Assembly (NCBI GenBank): GCA_963565915.1
Contig: OY751489.1
Span: forward strand, 1,674,001-1,738,000
Source of the DNA: Entoloma clypeatum
Lineage: Eukaryota > Basidiomycota > Agaricomycetes > Agaricales > Entolomataceae
DNA: 64,000 bases
Reading direction: 5' to 3'
The notes beneath the pieces are model-generated. The model was given only the letters and a program-made list of their open reading frames with translations, had not been told where the DNA came from and did no database searches. The position numbers were made by a program, and so were the translations under genes. Shown one piece after another: positions 38,278 to 49,198 of this stretch (its first letter is position 1; each line of letters begins with the position of its first letter).

Positions 38278-40617
38278 ATGCACAGTCCAAACATACCAAT
38301 TCCCAACCAATATTTCGCTACTGTCTCCCCAACGTCGACTCCCTTTCCCTCGACGGAAGACGGCGACTACAATGGCCTCGCCGCCCAGCACCCCTTCATC
38401 CAGTCCCTTCGTGGAGCCGCCCATACACCCTCTATGATTTCCACCTCCGCATCTGCTCCAGATCTCATCTCCACATCACCTGCCGCAATGTTCCTCTCAG
38501 CCTTCACCAGCTCGCCTCCTGCCCCCGTCATCCAGGATGGCGATGGCGATGTCATTGATGGGTACACTCTTGGTGGTATAATTGGGTATGGTGCTTCTTC
38601 CATCATCCGAACAGCTTATTCGGCATCAGGAGGTGTCGTTGCCGTTAAGATCATTCGCCATACGGATATGTTGAAACGATCTAACCCTGGTCTTGCCGCT
38701 CAACGTATCCAGCACGAGGCCGCTATCTGGTCTTCCCTAAGCCACGAGCACATTCTGCCCTTGTTCTCGTCCCTGCACAACGATCATGCCGACTATTTCT
38801 TTACCCTCTACTGTCCTGCAGGATCGCTTTATGATATCCTCCAGAGAGACGGGTGTCCGGCGCTGCCACAGGATGACGCGGGTATGATGTTCAGGCAGGT
38901 GGTGAGGGGGTTACGCTATTTGCATGAAGTCGCTTTGTATGTCCATAGGGACATCAAACTAGAGAATGTGCTCGTCGATGAAATGGGCATATGCAGAATC
39001 GGAGATTTTGGAATGGCAAGGAAGATAGGCCAGCTCGACGAGGACGACATCTCTCAAGAGCCAGCAGCCGAAATCTCACAGACAGGACATGCCACCGTCC
39101 AGCGTGCTGTCTCTCTTGTCGTCCCCGGCACGAGGAGGCCTGTTGGTGGCATCCACACTCAGCTCGCACGTCACCATCATGACGGGGCACGCCACCGCAA
39201 CTCGACCTCGTCAACTCACCCTGCTCATTCCCCCCAAGTCTTCCAGCCAGGCTCACTCCCATATGCATCCCCGGAGCTTCTTTTACCTCAACTCTCTGGG
39301 CCCCTACTTCCCCATCCTGCCCAGGACATATGGGCTCTAGGCATCCTGTTGTATGGTCTTCTTACGGGTCGTCTTCCCTTTGCCGATTCTTTTGAACCAA
39401 GACTTCAGATGAAGATTCTCAATGGTAAGAAGATTTGCCGATTACTACGCGAAACTACCATTGACCGTAACGATCTCCCAGGTACTTATGAAGTCCCCAC
39501 TGATATCGGTCGGGGTGCCGAGCGCGTCTTGCAGGGTTGCTTGGATCGTTGCGTCACTACTCGATGGACCATAGCAAGAGTCGACGAAGTCGCTTGGGGT
39601 GTTGGTTGGGGCTCTGAAGGAGACGATGTTGCAGTGCCAGACTCGGATGAAGAAGAGTACCAACCACAGACGCCCGACGAGAGTCCTTTTTCCCCTGCAC
39701 GCTCACGCTCTCGTCCCTCTAACATCACCATACCTGATAGCCCCGACTGGCAACATGAGGAGACAAGGTCAAGACCTTCTTTTGAGGCTGCATCACGGCG
39801 CTCCTCATCGCGGTACAAACGGTCCCTCTCACGCGCTCCTGTTTTGCTCCGAACTACGTCTAACAAATCCAGACCATCTTCGCCGCCTCCTTCAGCTCGT
39901 AACGGCTCGATCCGCAGCAGCAGCATCGTCCGGTCCCCGTCATCCTCCCGGATCTCCATCTTTCATGATTCCGCCATCATCGTCTCCCCTCCCACATCGA
40001 TCGAGCGTGGGCGTGGACGCAGAGTTAGGAAGGTGGACATTCATTACTCATCCCGGTCCCCTAGTCCCAGCAATGCTCCCACCACTCCTTCTGATATCTG
40101 CGCCAGGTCTCCTGCGACCCGCCAAGCGGTGACCTCCAAGTCGGAAGGCATGGAACCCTCCTTCTCCCGGGGACGCCAGAAGAACGGCGGGCGGGTGCGG
40201 ACGCCGCTTTCTGAGCATCAGTTTTATTTCCCAGCCGACATGGATGTTCTTGAAGAAAACACGGACTGGGGAAATGACGCCACGTCGGGTCCCTCGACTG
40301 GTGTCGACTTCGCGAGTCCTTTCAGTATGGGGGATAAACAAAGGGCAGATGATCACCATCAGACTGTCTCTGAGCTGCACTTCGCCCAATTGGAAATAGA
40401 TTCTTCGAGGAAGAAGCGTCCTGACAGTTTACCTCCCTCGTCGACCTTGCTGTGGCCGTCGATGCACAGCGCCAAGGGGACTCGTATGTTTGCGACCCCT
40501 GTTCATACCCCGACATTTGTGGTCAGCACTCAAGCGAAGGCTCCCACTGGTCGATTAAAGAGGAGCAAAAGCCTCGAACAACTCCACTCACACCATTCCC
40601 CTCGAGTATTGCTCTAA
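38278..40617 (+). CDS. serine/threonine protein kinase with long disordered tail
   Basis: One uninterrupted frame of 779 codons. The kinase domain covers about residues 98-435: Gly-rich loop LGGIIGYGASSIIRTAYSA, VAVKIIRH (ATP Lys), HEAAIWSSLSHEHILPLF, VHRDIKLENVLVDEMGICRI, GDFGMARKIG, SLPYASPELL (APE position) and QDIWALGILLYGLLTGRLPF. Catalytic HRD, Lys, Asn and DFG are intact, so it should be active. About 70 extra residues, rich in His, Thr and Arg, separate DFG from the SPE motif. The C-terminal 340 residues are Ser/Pro/Arg-rich and disordered (SRSRPSNITIPDSPDW). The domain resembles fungal CAMK-like kinases; a specific orthologue is not named. Lack of introns is unusual among its neighbours. 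Confidence 0.9.
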   Translation: MHSPNIPIPNQYFATVSPTSTPFPSTEDGDYNGLAAQHPFIQSLRGAAHTPSMISTSASAPDLISTSPAAMFLSAFTSSPPAPVIQDGDGDVIDGYTLGGIIGYGASSIIRTAYSASGGVVAVKIIRHTDMLKRSNPGLAAQRIQHEAAIWSSLSHEHILPLFSSLHNDHADYFFTLYCPAGSLYDILQRDGCPALPQDDAGMMFRQVVRGLRYLHEVALYVHRDIKLENVLVDEMGICRIGDFGMARKIGQLDEDDISQEPAAEISQTGHATVQRAVSLVVPGTRRPVGGIHTQLARHHHDGARHRNSTSSTHPAHSPQVFQPGSLPYASPELLLPQLSGPLLPHPAQDIWALGILLYGLLTGRLPFADSFEPRLQMKILNGKKICRLLRETTIDRNDLPGTYEVPTDIGRGAERVLQGCLDRCVTTRWTIARVDEVAWGVGWGSEGDDVAVPDSDEEEYQPQTPDESPFSPARSRSRPSNITIPDSPDWQHEETRSRPSFEAASRRSSSRYKRSLSRAPVLLRTTSNKSRPSSPPPSARNGSIRSSSIVRSPSSSRISIFHDSAIIVSPPTSIERGRGRRVRKVDIHYSSRSPSPSNAPTTPSDICARSPATRQAVTSKSEGMEPSFSRGRQKNGGRVRTPLSEHQFYFPADMDVLEENTDWGNDATSGPSTGVDFASPFSMGDKQRADDHHQTVSELHFAQLEIDSSRKKRPDSLPPSSTLLWPSMHSAKGTRMFATPVHTPTFVVSTQAKAPTGRLKRSKSLEQLHSHHSPRVLL

Positions 40618-40931
40618 TTTGGTCTTTGGGGATTCAGAATCAGGTCTGCTCGTTTTTCACATGGAGATACCCATTTCATACCATCTCTTTCCCTAATCCT
40701 ATTTATTTATTTATCAACCCCCCCTCCCACAGCGTGTTTCACTTACTGTATTCTCGGTAATCATACCTGCTATTCAGCAGCTGTAACAATCGGCCTATAC
40801 TTATACGACCACGATATTCACCCCTTACTGCTTGTAGCCATTCTTAACAGCAATAAATTATTGGAAGATCGGTTTGGGATGTATGATAAAATGCAAGGAA
40901 ACGTCGTGAAACAAGGCAGCGCGAGCGAAGC
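40618..40931. other. 3' region between two convergent genes
   Basis: T-rich and A-rich sequence between the kinase stop and the Ssr4 stop, with AATAAA-like signals (CAATAAATTA near 40850). No gene. Confidence 0.6.
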
Positions 40932-42354
40932 TTAGACGGCAATTCCTTCTGTGACGCCCTCCATTGAGATGTTTGGTGGTCGACGCTGGGATTCTCTGGC
41001 TGTCCGAGCTGCGTGTCGTTCCCCGCCTTTCGCTTTCAGGGCTTCGATTTCCGCCTGGAGTTTCGCCTGAAAGATTATTGAGCTCGAATGATCGAAAAAG
41101 CCAAGGAAAGGGTTATACAATGTCTTCTTCAATTTCACTTTGGTTAAATATAGAGAACGGGCGTCGTGGAGGAGCCACATTTCTATCGCCTGTAGGCAGA
41201 GTCAATGTTCTGCGGATGGAGGGTAAGAACCCGAACGCACCGTATGCTGCGTGTTTGAAGACTTCGTTCATCAGGTCGTGATTTCGCTTGTACCTGTTGA
41301 GAGCGAGGGTCCGTGTCGATATTTGATCAGTGTCATCTGAAAAGACGATGCTGTTGAAGGGGAAGAAATAGGTAAAGGGCTAAATGCAGGACGTACCACC
41401 CGATTCATCGTCTTGTGGGGGTACTGGACGCTGAGTACTCGTCAGCATAGAAAGGAAGGCATGTAAGGAACAAGACATTGAACATACCCCGCTCGTGCTT
41501 TGTGCCCGATTCCGCGCGCGTTCCTGCTCTCTCCTGCGCTCCAACAACTCCATGCTGTTGTTCTGCTGCGCGACCATGGCCTGCTGCTGGCTGAACGTCA
41601 TCGGCATGCCCGGCTGCTGTACCGGCGGAGCGGCAGAGGGCATGGGGGGAACGCCGGCGGGGAACACTTTCTGGCCCGTCTTCTCGCCTAGGACGTAGAC
41701 GGAGGGCTCGGTGACCATGCGCAGCGGGTAGTGGCGGGCGGGTTGGTTTGCGAGCGCGGGCAATATCTCTGAAAAGGGAATGAGAAAATCGTGGGGTTAG
41801 ACAGTGGAAGGAAACACACGGGTTTGTGGGCCTTGGGGGTAGTGCACGAGAACGAGCTGTGGGTGCCCGCCTTTGGTTAGACGGTATCGCCGTCGACAGC
41901 GCCATGCGTTTGTGTCCTGCGACCCCGGTATGAACCCGAACTTGATCTCGGTAACCTCGAGTTCCTGTTTCGGCGCATCAGACCAGGATGCGTGTAAATC
42001 GTTATAGGCAGCTCACGCGGTTGCTTCCAACAGGAAGGGTGAATTTAACGTCTTGATCCTGGTAGCGGATTCCATCGAGGGGAAACGGCGACGAAAGTGG
42101 CAAGAACAAAAGTAGGACCTGTCCCTCTGTTGGGATAGATGTTTAGCGGCGCGTTGGGGGTTGATAAACGCGAACTTGCCAGGTGGTTTATCGACGAAAC
42201 CCCATCCGAAAGGAACGGTTTGTGCCATAGTCGTCGCTCGGAGAAGCATGTTTAGTGCCATTTCGTAGGTGACCTCCCTGTGGAGGCCAAGGTTCTCGGG
42301 GTAACGAAGGCATAGCCCTTCTGCTTGCGCTTGGTGGAATGTGGTTGTTGACAT
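40932..42354 (-). CDS. SSR4: SWI/SNF and RSC complex subunit Ssr4
   Basis: Fungal chromatin-remodelling subunit (DUF1750 family). The N-terminal domain is clear: MSTTTFHQAQAEGLCLRYPE, NLGLHREVTYEMALNMLLRA, TTMAQTVPFGWGFVDKPPG, FPLDGIRYQDQD, ELEVTEIKFGFIPGSQDTNA, WRCRRRYRLTKGGHPQLVLV. The second half holds EPSVYVLGEKTGQKVFPAG, a Pro/Met/Gln-rich stretch, a helix (NSMELLERRREQERARNRAQ), RYKRNHDLMNEVF and a C-terminal coiled coil (AKLQAEIEALKAKGGERHAA). About seven exons and 340 residues. In fission yeast Ssr4 is shared by SWI/SNF and RSC. The ATG at 42354 is preferred over the in-frame upstream one because the family begins there. Confidence 0.87.
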
Positions 42355-43112
42355 TTTTTGGGTAGTATTTGGCGGAGACTTTGGAACTAAATTAGATCTC
42401 AACTGATTGCACTTACAATCTGTCCCCTCTGTCTATTCTGTCGGACAAGCAAAAATGTCTCGGGATGGCGCGTCTTGAGGCAGCCAACGAGCTCGTGTTT
42501 TCAGCATCCAGACACCATTGTTGTGGCGCTGGCATCCACTCAATGCTCCCACTCGAACTTCAAAATATGCCTTTCTACTTGGGAATGACCAGCAGGTTTC
42601 TTCCTGCCCTCGAACATTGCGCCATCTGCCTTCTAGTACTGGCACAGCGTACTCCTAGGCTGTCGTGACGCCAACGAGTACTTCGGCATCTTTGTGCCTA
42701 ATAGCCACAAGTTTCACCGAACTTCTACTCCATGAAGCCAAAGCATGTCTGACTTTCTGGCGCATTCCATGGCGGTGGACAATAACTTATGGGGATTATC
42801 TTCACACCATCTGACTGGCCCTCTTCGCTCTATGCTCATTCTTGATGCCCATCTGTTCAGAGGCGATTGATTTGTCGATAATCACCACCTCACCGTGGTC
42901 CGAAGGACAGTTAACTGCCGTTCCCCAGCAGAGCTCTCTATTATTCATGAAACTTGGAATTTCGATCAAACTTCATGCAGGATTATCTAGTTCGGAGTAT
43001 GTGGTCTTTCAGTCTGCTGAAATGCCAGAATTTCGACCAGAGGCCAGAACTGGGCTTTCTAATCCTTCTTTGATGCCATTGCAATTAACCGGTCTACTCT
43101 TCCATCCCGATG
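42355..43112. other. intergenic, no convincing gene
   Basis: Upstream of Ssr4 and downstream of the macrodomain gene. Open frames of 67-109 codons on both strands show no domain, no matching splice sites and no coding-like composition. Confidence 0.5.
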
Positions 43113-43639
43113 TCAATCTTTGGGCAATTCTTCGGCCGCATAGACCGTCATCATCGCCCCAAGTTCCTTGATAATAGCCTCCGTCTTTTCCCATGGAACG
43201 CCAAATTTACCTGAATTGAAGCGACTATGATAATCGTACGTTGATTTCGAATGAATTAGCGTGCACAGCTAATATGCAAAATAGCGTACCAAGCGTGCAG
43301 CGCTTTCTTGGCCGTGTTCTGTCTCACTAAATCCTCGACAGCACCCCTGGTAGCCGCGAGTATTTCGTGGGGCTTATCCTTGCGCCTCCCATAAGCTTTC
43401 GACGTGAAGAGGCAGGCAATGTCATGTTTGTCGCCGGGAATCAGTAGGCACGTCCCAAGTAGTGACTCTCCGTGCTCTTTACATTGGGCTTTGTAGTAGT
43501 CGAATTGGGCTGGAAACTTGTCACGGAATGCTAGTGCGATTCCTGCACCCCACGAGCCAACTGTGTTGCATGCGTGAACGAGAATTGTCCCTTCTGGCGC
43601 TGCGAACAAGTCACCCGTGATATAGATGAGCTCGTTCAT
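43113..43639 (-). CDS. POA1: macrodomain ADP-ribose 1''-phosphate phosphatase, Poa1-like
   Basis: Macrodomain enzyme that removes phosphate from ADP-ribose 1''-phosphate, a by-product of tRNA splicing. Exon 1: MNELIYITGDLFAAPEGTIL, VHACNTVGSWGAGIALAFRD, FPAQFDYYKAQCKEHGES, LLGTCLLIPGD, DIACLFTSKAYGRRKD. It joins by a GTACGC intron to CRFNSGKFGVPWEKTEAIIK and ends AAEELPKD. The motifs GD(L/I), HACN and GxGIA bind ADP-ribose, and the NSGxFGVPW segment is typical of Poa1. About 155 residues. The start at 43639 fits the family; an in-frame extension upstream lacks similarity. Confidence 0.88.
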
Positions 43640-44437
43640 TCGATTAAGTGGCGTTCTTAGGATGGGTGATCGATGATCAGTGGTCCGTGCGCATGGGCCT
43701 GCCCTCACGCGGCCTATAAATTCGCCTCCAGATACGATCGATTTCTTTGGTTACTACCCCAATTGTTGCAGGTCAGTAATATCCCCCTTGACCTCCCATC
43801 CTTCGCCCTGACCTCGTCTCTCATGCAGCATCTGGTGGATCGGTTGGTCGGTCTCTGACCTTTGTACGGCTCCTCTGCCGGTTCGTCGCCCACTTATATT
43901 TTGCCCACTGAGGCTAAATAAAGTCTTGCTCCAGTGTCGGTTAGCGCCAGGCCCCGAACTGCCTTTCTTTGTGCGACCTTTGTGAGAGTTGACTGAGGTT
44001 TCCTCAGTGTATGTCGTCAACTATTCCAGAATCTTATCTGCCTATCTGATGATGGACATTCTAGGCTCGGTTTGCCTAGACGAAGGGATCCTGTGGGCTC
44101 TCTTTCGGTCGGTGGCGATTGTCCGATGGTATGATGGGCTTATGCCTGTCATTGGTCGGACCTTCACTGGTTTTGGCTGCGTCGTTCCAATGATAGGGGA
44201 CTTCTGCTGGCTATGCCAGTTTTCACAAATTAATTACCCCAGGTCGTTTTAGCATGCTTTCTTTTGTGCTTTCCTGTCAAGTTGTAAGGCGCAATAAATT
44301 GTGTGTAAAAAAATTGTTGAGACTTTGAGAATGATCAATGTCGGGCAGAAAGCTGAGGCCTGAGGCCTGAGGAGGAACTCTTCTAATAATTCCTCTAAGT
44401 TACATAACATATACATTTGAAGAGATGAGTATATAAA
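43640..44437. other. intergenic, about 0.8 kb, no supported gene
   Basis: A minus-strand frame at 43754-44020 (88 codons) begins MTTYTEETSVNSHKGRTKKG and is polar, but has no recognisable domain. The rest is AT-rich. It probably contains 3' ends and promoters only. Confidence 0.45.
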
Positions 44438-45623
44438 TTAGTGTGAGTTTCCATTTGTGAGGCTTTTGCCATTGGTGAGTGTGAGCTCTGAAGCAGCGAG
44501 TTTTCCAGCATTACGAAACTGTTCTAAAGCATTCCATGCCGAGCCAGAAGTGACACTCTCCAATGCCAATCTTGTTCCCTGTTTGTAGTCCTCTGCCAAC
44601 CCAGCAACAACAAGGAGGGCAGATGCATTGATGAGCACAAAATCGAGGACTGGTATCAGATCCTTTGGTATGTCTTTGCCAGAGGTGAGGAGAGTCTTGA
44701 ATGTCGCTGCGTTTTCTTGTGGGCTACCGCCTGCTACAGAGGACAGAGGATGTACTTGGACACCAAACTGTTCTGGGTGAAGCGTTGTTTCCGTGATTTT
44801 GCCATCGCGAAGTTCCCATGCCCATGTAGGACCAGCGCAGCTGATCTCGTCCAATTTCTCATATCCACACACGACCAGCGCACGCTCCACGCCACCCTCG
44901 CGCAGTGAGTTCCCAAAGGTTGCACCGATCTCAGGCTCCGCTATGCCCAGGACCATGCCCCGCGGGCGGGCAGGGTTGATCAGAGGCCCCAGGACGTTGA
45001 ACATGGTGCGGAATGGTAGCACCTTTCTGTGTGGGGCGAGCATGGCAAGCGAGGGGTGATAATGAGGGGCGAGGATAAATGTAAATGGAACGGGAGGGAT
45101 GGGCATCGGCGTTCCAGGGGTCGGAGCCGTGAAGAGGCAATCCAGAGATTCAAGTAAATCAGCTGAACCTGAGGAGGATGTGGAGGCGCGACTACCGTGC
45201 TGCGATAGTCGTTGGATGTGAGCGAGGGAGAGGAGTGCGAGAAGCAGAAGCGCTCACTTTGATCACACGAGCACCTGCACCTGCGGCTACAACGGCAGCT
45301 GTGGTGCTGACATTGAACAGATTGTGCCCGTCACCACCGGTGCCAACGATGTCGACTACGAAATCTTTATCGTAGTCCTCGACGGCAGCCGTTAGGGCTT
45401 TTTCTCGTAATACTGCAGCTGCAGCTGCTAACGACTCTGGCCGTCTCTCGACGCGGTGGATGTGTAGCGCGGTCAGAAAAGCGCCGATTTGCGCTGGGAA
45501 TAAGATGTCCGGGGTGAAGATATGCTCGAGTGCGAGTCTGAGATCGTCCGGGGTGAAATACTCCGGGGTCTGCACGAGCCTATTCAAGAGCGGTTTGAAA
45601 GAGTTGGCGGTATAGTCTGGCAT
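44438..45623 (-). CDS. TRP4: anthranilate phosphoribosyltransferase
   Basis: Transfers phosphoribose from PRPP to anthranilate, the second step of the tryptophan branch. N-terminal helical domain: MPDYTANSFKPLLNRLVQTP, DDLRLALEHIFTPDILFPAQ, IGAFLTALHIHRVERRPESL. PRPP loop: VVDIVGTGGDGHNLFNVSTT. An intron near 45180-45250 interrupts the conserved KHGSRA region. Then HRKVLPFRTMFNVLGPLINP, ARPRGMVLGIAEPE, RALVVCGYEKLDEISCAGPT and DFVLINASALLVVAGLAEDY. All catalytic motifs (GTGGD, KHG, NVLGPLxNP) are present. About 380 residues. Two near-matches to the Gcn4 site lie upstream (CGTGACTAAT and ATGAGTCG, about 45720-45740), one base off each, so general amino-acid control is possible but not shown. 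Confidence 0.95.
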
Positions 45624-45834
45624 TAGGGATGTGAATGAGGGGCGAGCGAGACCACTAGTTGAATGATAAAAAGGGGGTGGCTTCGCCGGCGTCAGTAGCG
45701 TCGATGATCATCCGCGAAATTAGTCACGTTTTATGAGTCGAAGCCTCGCACCTTCCTCTCCCGAAGCTCCGGTGAACTCATTTCCGTTGTATTTCCTCTG
45801 TCATAACCTAATAACCTTCCAACCTCATTTATAT

Positions 45835-47139
45835 ATGAACCCGTTGGACGCTTTTCGAACACTGAAATCTCTTGACACAATCCATGTAAGCCTCCAGTGC
45901 AATCTACCCTTTGTCAACAGCGGTTAATTACTTGGACGTGTCACTGACCTTTAGGAGGACATTGCTGAAAGCATACAAGCCTCCTTTCATCGTCCCGTCC
46001 GCCAAAGGACCACAGGCACGAAAATATCTCCTTCCTCCTGAACTTTTCAGACTCATCATCGAATGGGTATCGAACTCAAACGATCTGTACAATCTCTGCT
46101 TGGCATCTCGCATCTGCCGTTTTGAAGCAGATCGTATTCTGTACCGGACCGTTGATCTCCCTCAGAACACCCAGACCCCAGTTTTGTGGGCGAGAACTAT
46201 CCTTGGAAGTCCTCAGAAAGCGATGGCCGTCCGATCGCTGACTTTGCGATTCGATTTGGCATTTCTTATTCTTCCGCATAAGCTACTACCATCACTCCAG
46301 CAGATATCGCGGGCGTTACGCGCCTTGCCCAATCTCAGAGAGCTCTACCTATTTGGACATAAGCTGGTCATGATGCACCCCGTTCATCTTTGGCTTCTGG
46401 ACGGATGCGTCCCTGAGCTAGAGGTCTTCCACAATCATCTCTTTCTGCCTTCAGGCATTGCACCATTTCTTTCACGGCAACATAACATTCGGCAGTGGAA
46501 ACAAACGGGACTATATCTCGAACGGGAAATCGAGCTGGATATCTTACCTTTGGCGACTGACATCGATATACATGCGTCTGCCCTTTCGTTCTTCACGACA
46601 CCAAGACCTCTCCAACACCTCAGGCTTAGGATGGATCATTTCTGCGATGGAGGTAGGAAAGGAGAGCGCGAAACTATAAAACGCTTGTCTCTCTTCGGAC
46701 CCACGCTCGAGTCTCTTGTCATTGAGAATACAAATCCAGATTATCTTGCAACCACCGAGATACTCGGCCTCCTCGCTGACGCCACACCTAATTTGAAGAT
46801 ATTGTCTTACTCACATTCAACACCCTGTAGTCAACCTGTGAGTCGTTCTTCAGCAATCTGGTGCTCCCTGACTATATCTTTCGCTTGCCGCAGAATTACG
46901 AGGACTGCATCCCTTTAGTACAAGATCTCTATCAGCTGGAAGTACTAACACTGCCATCAGGCCACACTGGATCTGCGGCTTTATTCATCCCCATTGCTCG
47001 AAGCTTCTTGACCCGTTGCCCTTCACTTCGTTGTCTGATGTTCAAGGCTACTATAACCCATCTATATCAGAAGCAGCAGGACGGTAGAGTGATTGAAGGC
47101 GCAATTCCGGCGTTGTCGATTGACGTAGAACACGTTTAG
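45835..47139 (+). CDS. F-box-like protein
   Basis: The first exon MNPLDAFRTLKSLDTIHVSL joins by a 58-base intron (GTGCAA to TTTAG) to RTLLKAYKPPFIVPSAKG. The F-box-like block follows: YLLPPELFRLIIEWVSNSND, LYNLCLASRICRFEADRILY, RTVDL. Then Leu-rich segments (SLQQISRALRALPNLRELYL, RLRMDHFCDG, LSLFGPTLESLVIENTNPDY, ILGLLADATPNLKILSYS) and, after a second intron, DLYQLEVLTLPSGHTGSAAL and FLTRCPSLRCLMFKAT. About 420 residues. The layout is typical of the large, fast-changing F-box families of Agaricomycetes, usually SCF ubiquitin ligase adaptors whose target is unknown. Divergent from TRP4. Confidence 0.82.
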
Positions 47140-47358
47140 GGAAGTTGATCCAGTATGTATCAAATCATGGGCTATCCAGTCTGGTGTGTACCTCGGAACA
47201 CCTTACATTTCGTCTCGTTCGCGCTTAGACCTAAAAATCTTATACGACGATTTTGTATCACTACTGAGCTATTTACTACCTAATTTGAACCTGATGCCGT
47301 TCTCAAAACAACATGTGCTAAACCTGCTGAAACGGACCACATTATAGGCAAATGTACT

Positions 47359-48607
47359 CTACACTCTACAATTGTCAAGGTTGAAGATCAAGATATCCTC
47401 GGCACCAGTATGAACTAAAGCATCCATGATGGATGCGCTCTTGCTTTTCTCCACCATCACGCTTACTGCGACCCAATTCTCTTCCTCAAGGGGGCTGATT
47501 GTTGGTGCCTTCCTCCCCGGCGTGATGATAATCGCTTCAGCTAACTTATCGCGTGAGATATTGTATTGGCAAACAACATATTTGTTCGCCGCAATGACGC
47601 CCGCAATGCGACTCGTTATGACATCGATGAGAGGCGTGAGGTGGGGATGTTTCGGAGGGTTGGACTTGATAAGGACGGCTTCCGTATCGAGGACTTTGGA
47701 GATTGCGTGCAGGCCTGCTGCTCGCATCGTGTCCCCGGATTCTGGATGGAATGATATCAAAAGAGAGAATTCTGTCAGTTAACTTTCAATCGCAACACAC
47801 CGACAAGATCGACTGGACCCCATGAATTCATTGAGACATTGAACAAGACGACGACCAGAGACATACCGATTCCATCAGCAAGCCCGAGAGCACAAGCTGC
47901 CTCTACGCTGCCTCCAACGTACTGAATTCTAGTTCTATTATCTCCAAGAAGTTGTAATCGGTCGTCTACTTGGCCAAAATATTCTCCCGAGAGGTACCTG
48001 AAACTGGAAACGACGCGCTTCCCAGCCAGATCTTCTACAGTTTTGATGGGACCAGCCTCTGGAACTTGAACCTGCAGTGAGCACTTTCCGAAACCCAGCT
48101 TTAGAACTTCGGTGACGAGGCCGTCCATCTGGCTTTCTAGGATGACATCGTGTCCAGTGATGCCCAGATCAACGTCGCCTTTGCCAACAAAAGATGGGAT
48201 ATCTGCGGCGGGGAGGAAAACGCTACAAAACGGAGTATATGCGCGAATTCTCTATGCCAACGAGGGAAAGAGGCTCACAGGGCGATGGGGTGATTTAATA
48301 CGACGCATACATCCAGTCGGTTGCTTCTCCGAAACTGTATATCGGCTCCTGTCGAGTAAAACTGAGTGCAAGATGGGTGGATTTGTGACAGTGATCCGAC
48401 CTGCCAGAAGCGAAATGCATTTCTCATAGAGTCTCCCTACGCTCTCAGTGAGTGAGGCGATATTTCGTGGGGTTGTATGTACCCAGTGACGTTCATCGTA
48501 CCTTTTTTCGGAATCGCGAACAGCAAGCGGCCATCTAGTGATTCTGCGTCTTCAAAAGCGGTCTTCAGGAGAGACAAGAAAAACCAGAATTCAATGTACT
48601 TACTCAT
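47359..48607 (-). CDS. HIS1: ATP phosphoribosyltransferase
   Basis: First and feedback-controlled step of histidine synthesis, joining ATP and PRPP. Begins MNAESLDGRLLFAIPKKGR when the GTAAGT intron right after the ATG is removed; this start lies at 48607. Next exons: LYEKCISLL, ADIQFRRSNRLDVCVVLNHP, FLPAADIPSFVGKGDVDLGI, TGHDVILESQMDGLVTEVLK, VEDLAGKRVVSSFRYLSGEY, RIQYVGGSVEAACALGLADG and the long-form C-terminal regulatory domain (VMVEKSKSASIMDALVHTGA, EDILIFNLDNCRV). The PRPP loop GGSVEAACALGLADGI is intact. About 305 residues. A TCACGTGG box at 48695-48702, about 90 bases upstream, matches bHLH (Cbf1-type) sites. The position of the first exon within the start codon is unusual and makes the start less certain. 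Confidence 0.92.
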
Positions 48608-49198
48608 TTCGTCTTGCAGAGACGCGTGAATATCGACGTTCACAATTTCGAGTAATCAAATCGTGAATCGTGATATACCTTAAAAGTTAACAGATCACGT
48701 GGTCTCCGGGAAATGCAGTTTCTCTGAATCTCTCGAGTCTGAAAGCTTGAGGCTGGAGTGTCGACAAGTCAGGTCCACTCAATTCAAGCCGTCTGGTTCC
48801 TCTAGTAGCCCTTTGGAGGGCCTTTCTCTTGACACTGGGGGAACTTGAATATCAGGGTCATCATGGATACATGAGGAAATTTGCAGTCGCCAACAGGGAC
48901 GAAAACCATTCCCCGCCCTTTCCCCCATAAAACGATCGCTTGGGGCTACACGCCACAGATTTGTCAACCTCTCCCTTATGATTCTATCCAATTCTCCACG
49001 CCATTGGCTCTTCGAGGCTGCCAGCCCTTCTACGCTGTTCCTTGTCGTGCAGGTGAGTCTCGGCAGACATACTATCTTGCAAACTGTCTGTCTGGAAGTC
49101 CCACATTAATTATTAAACTTTTTACAGGTTGTACATCTCAGAGAACCTTCTCTTTCAGAGTCGAACACCTGCCGTTGTCACTCCGTGTCGGCCGCGTC
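48608..49198. other. 5' region shared by HIS1 and the next gene
   Basis: Contains the CACGTG box at 48696-48701. On the plus strand MILSNSPRHWLFEAASPST followed by a GTGAGT donor (about 48977-49052) could be an upstream exon of the 49199 gene, but no acceptor joins it in frame. Confidence 0.5.
48696..48701. promoter_or_regulatory. CACGTG box upstream of HIS1
   Basis: Palindromic bHLH site within TCACGTGG, about 90 bases before the HIS1 start. Cbf1 or Pho4-like factors bind such sites in other fungi; use here is inferred. Confidence 0.4.

Noticed and set aside
43754..44020. 88-codon minus-strand frame MTTYTEETSVNSHKG
   Set aside because: Polar composition looks coding-like, but there is no family resemblance and no second exon. 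Kept as intergenic.
44438..48607. TRP4 and HIS1 as an amino-acid biosynthesis cluster
   Set aside because: An unrelated F-box gene lies between them, the spacing is ordinary, and such genes are usually scattered in fungi. Treated as chance proximity.
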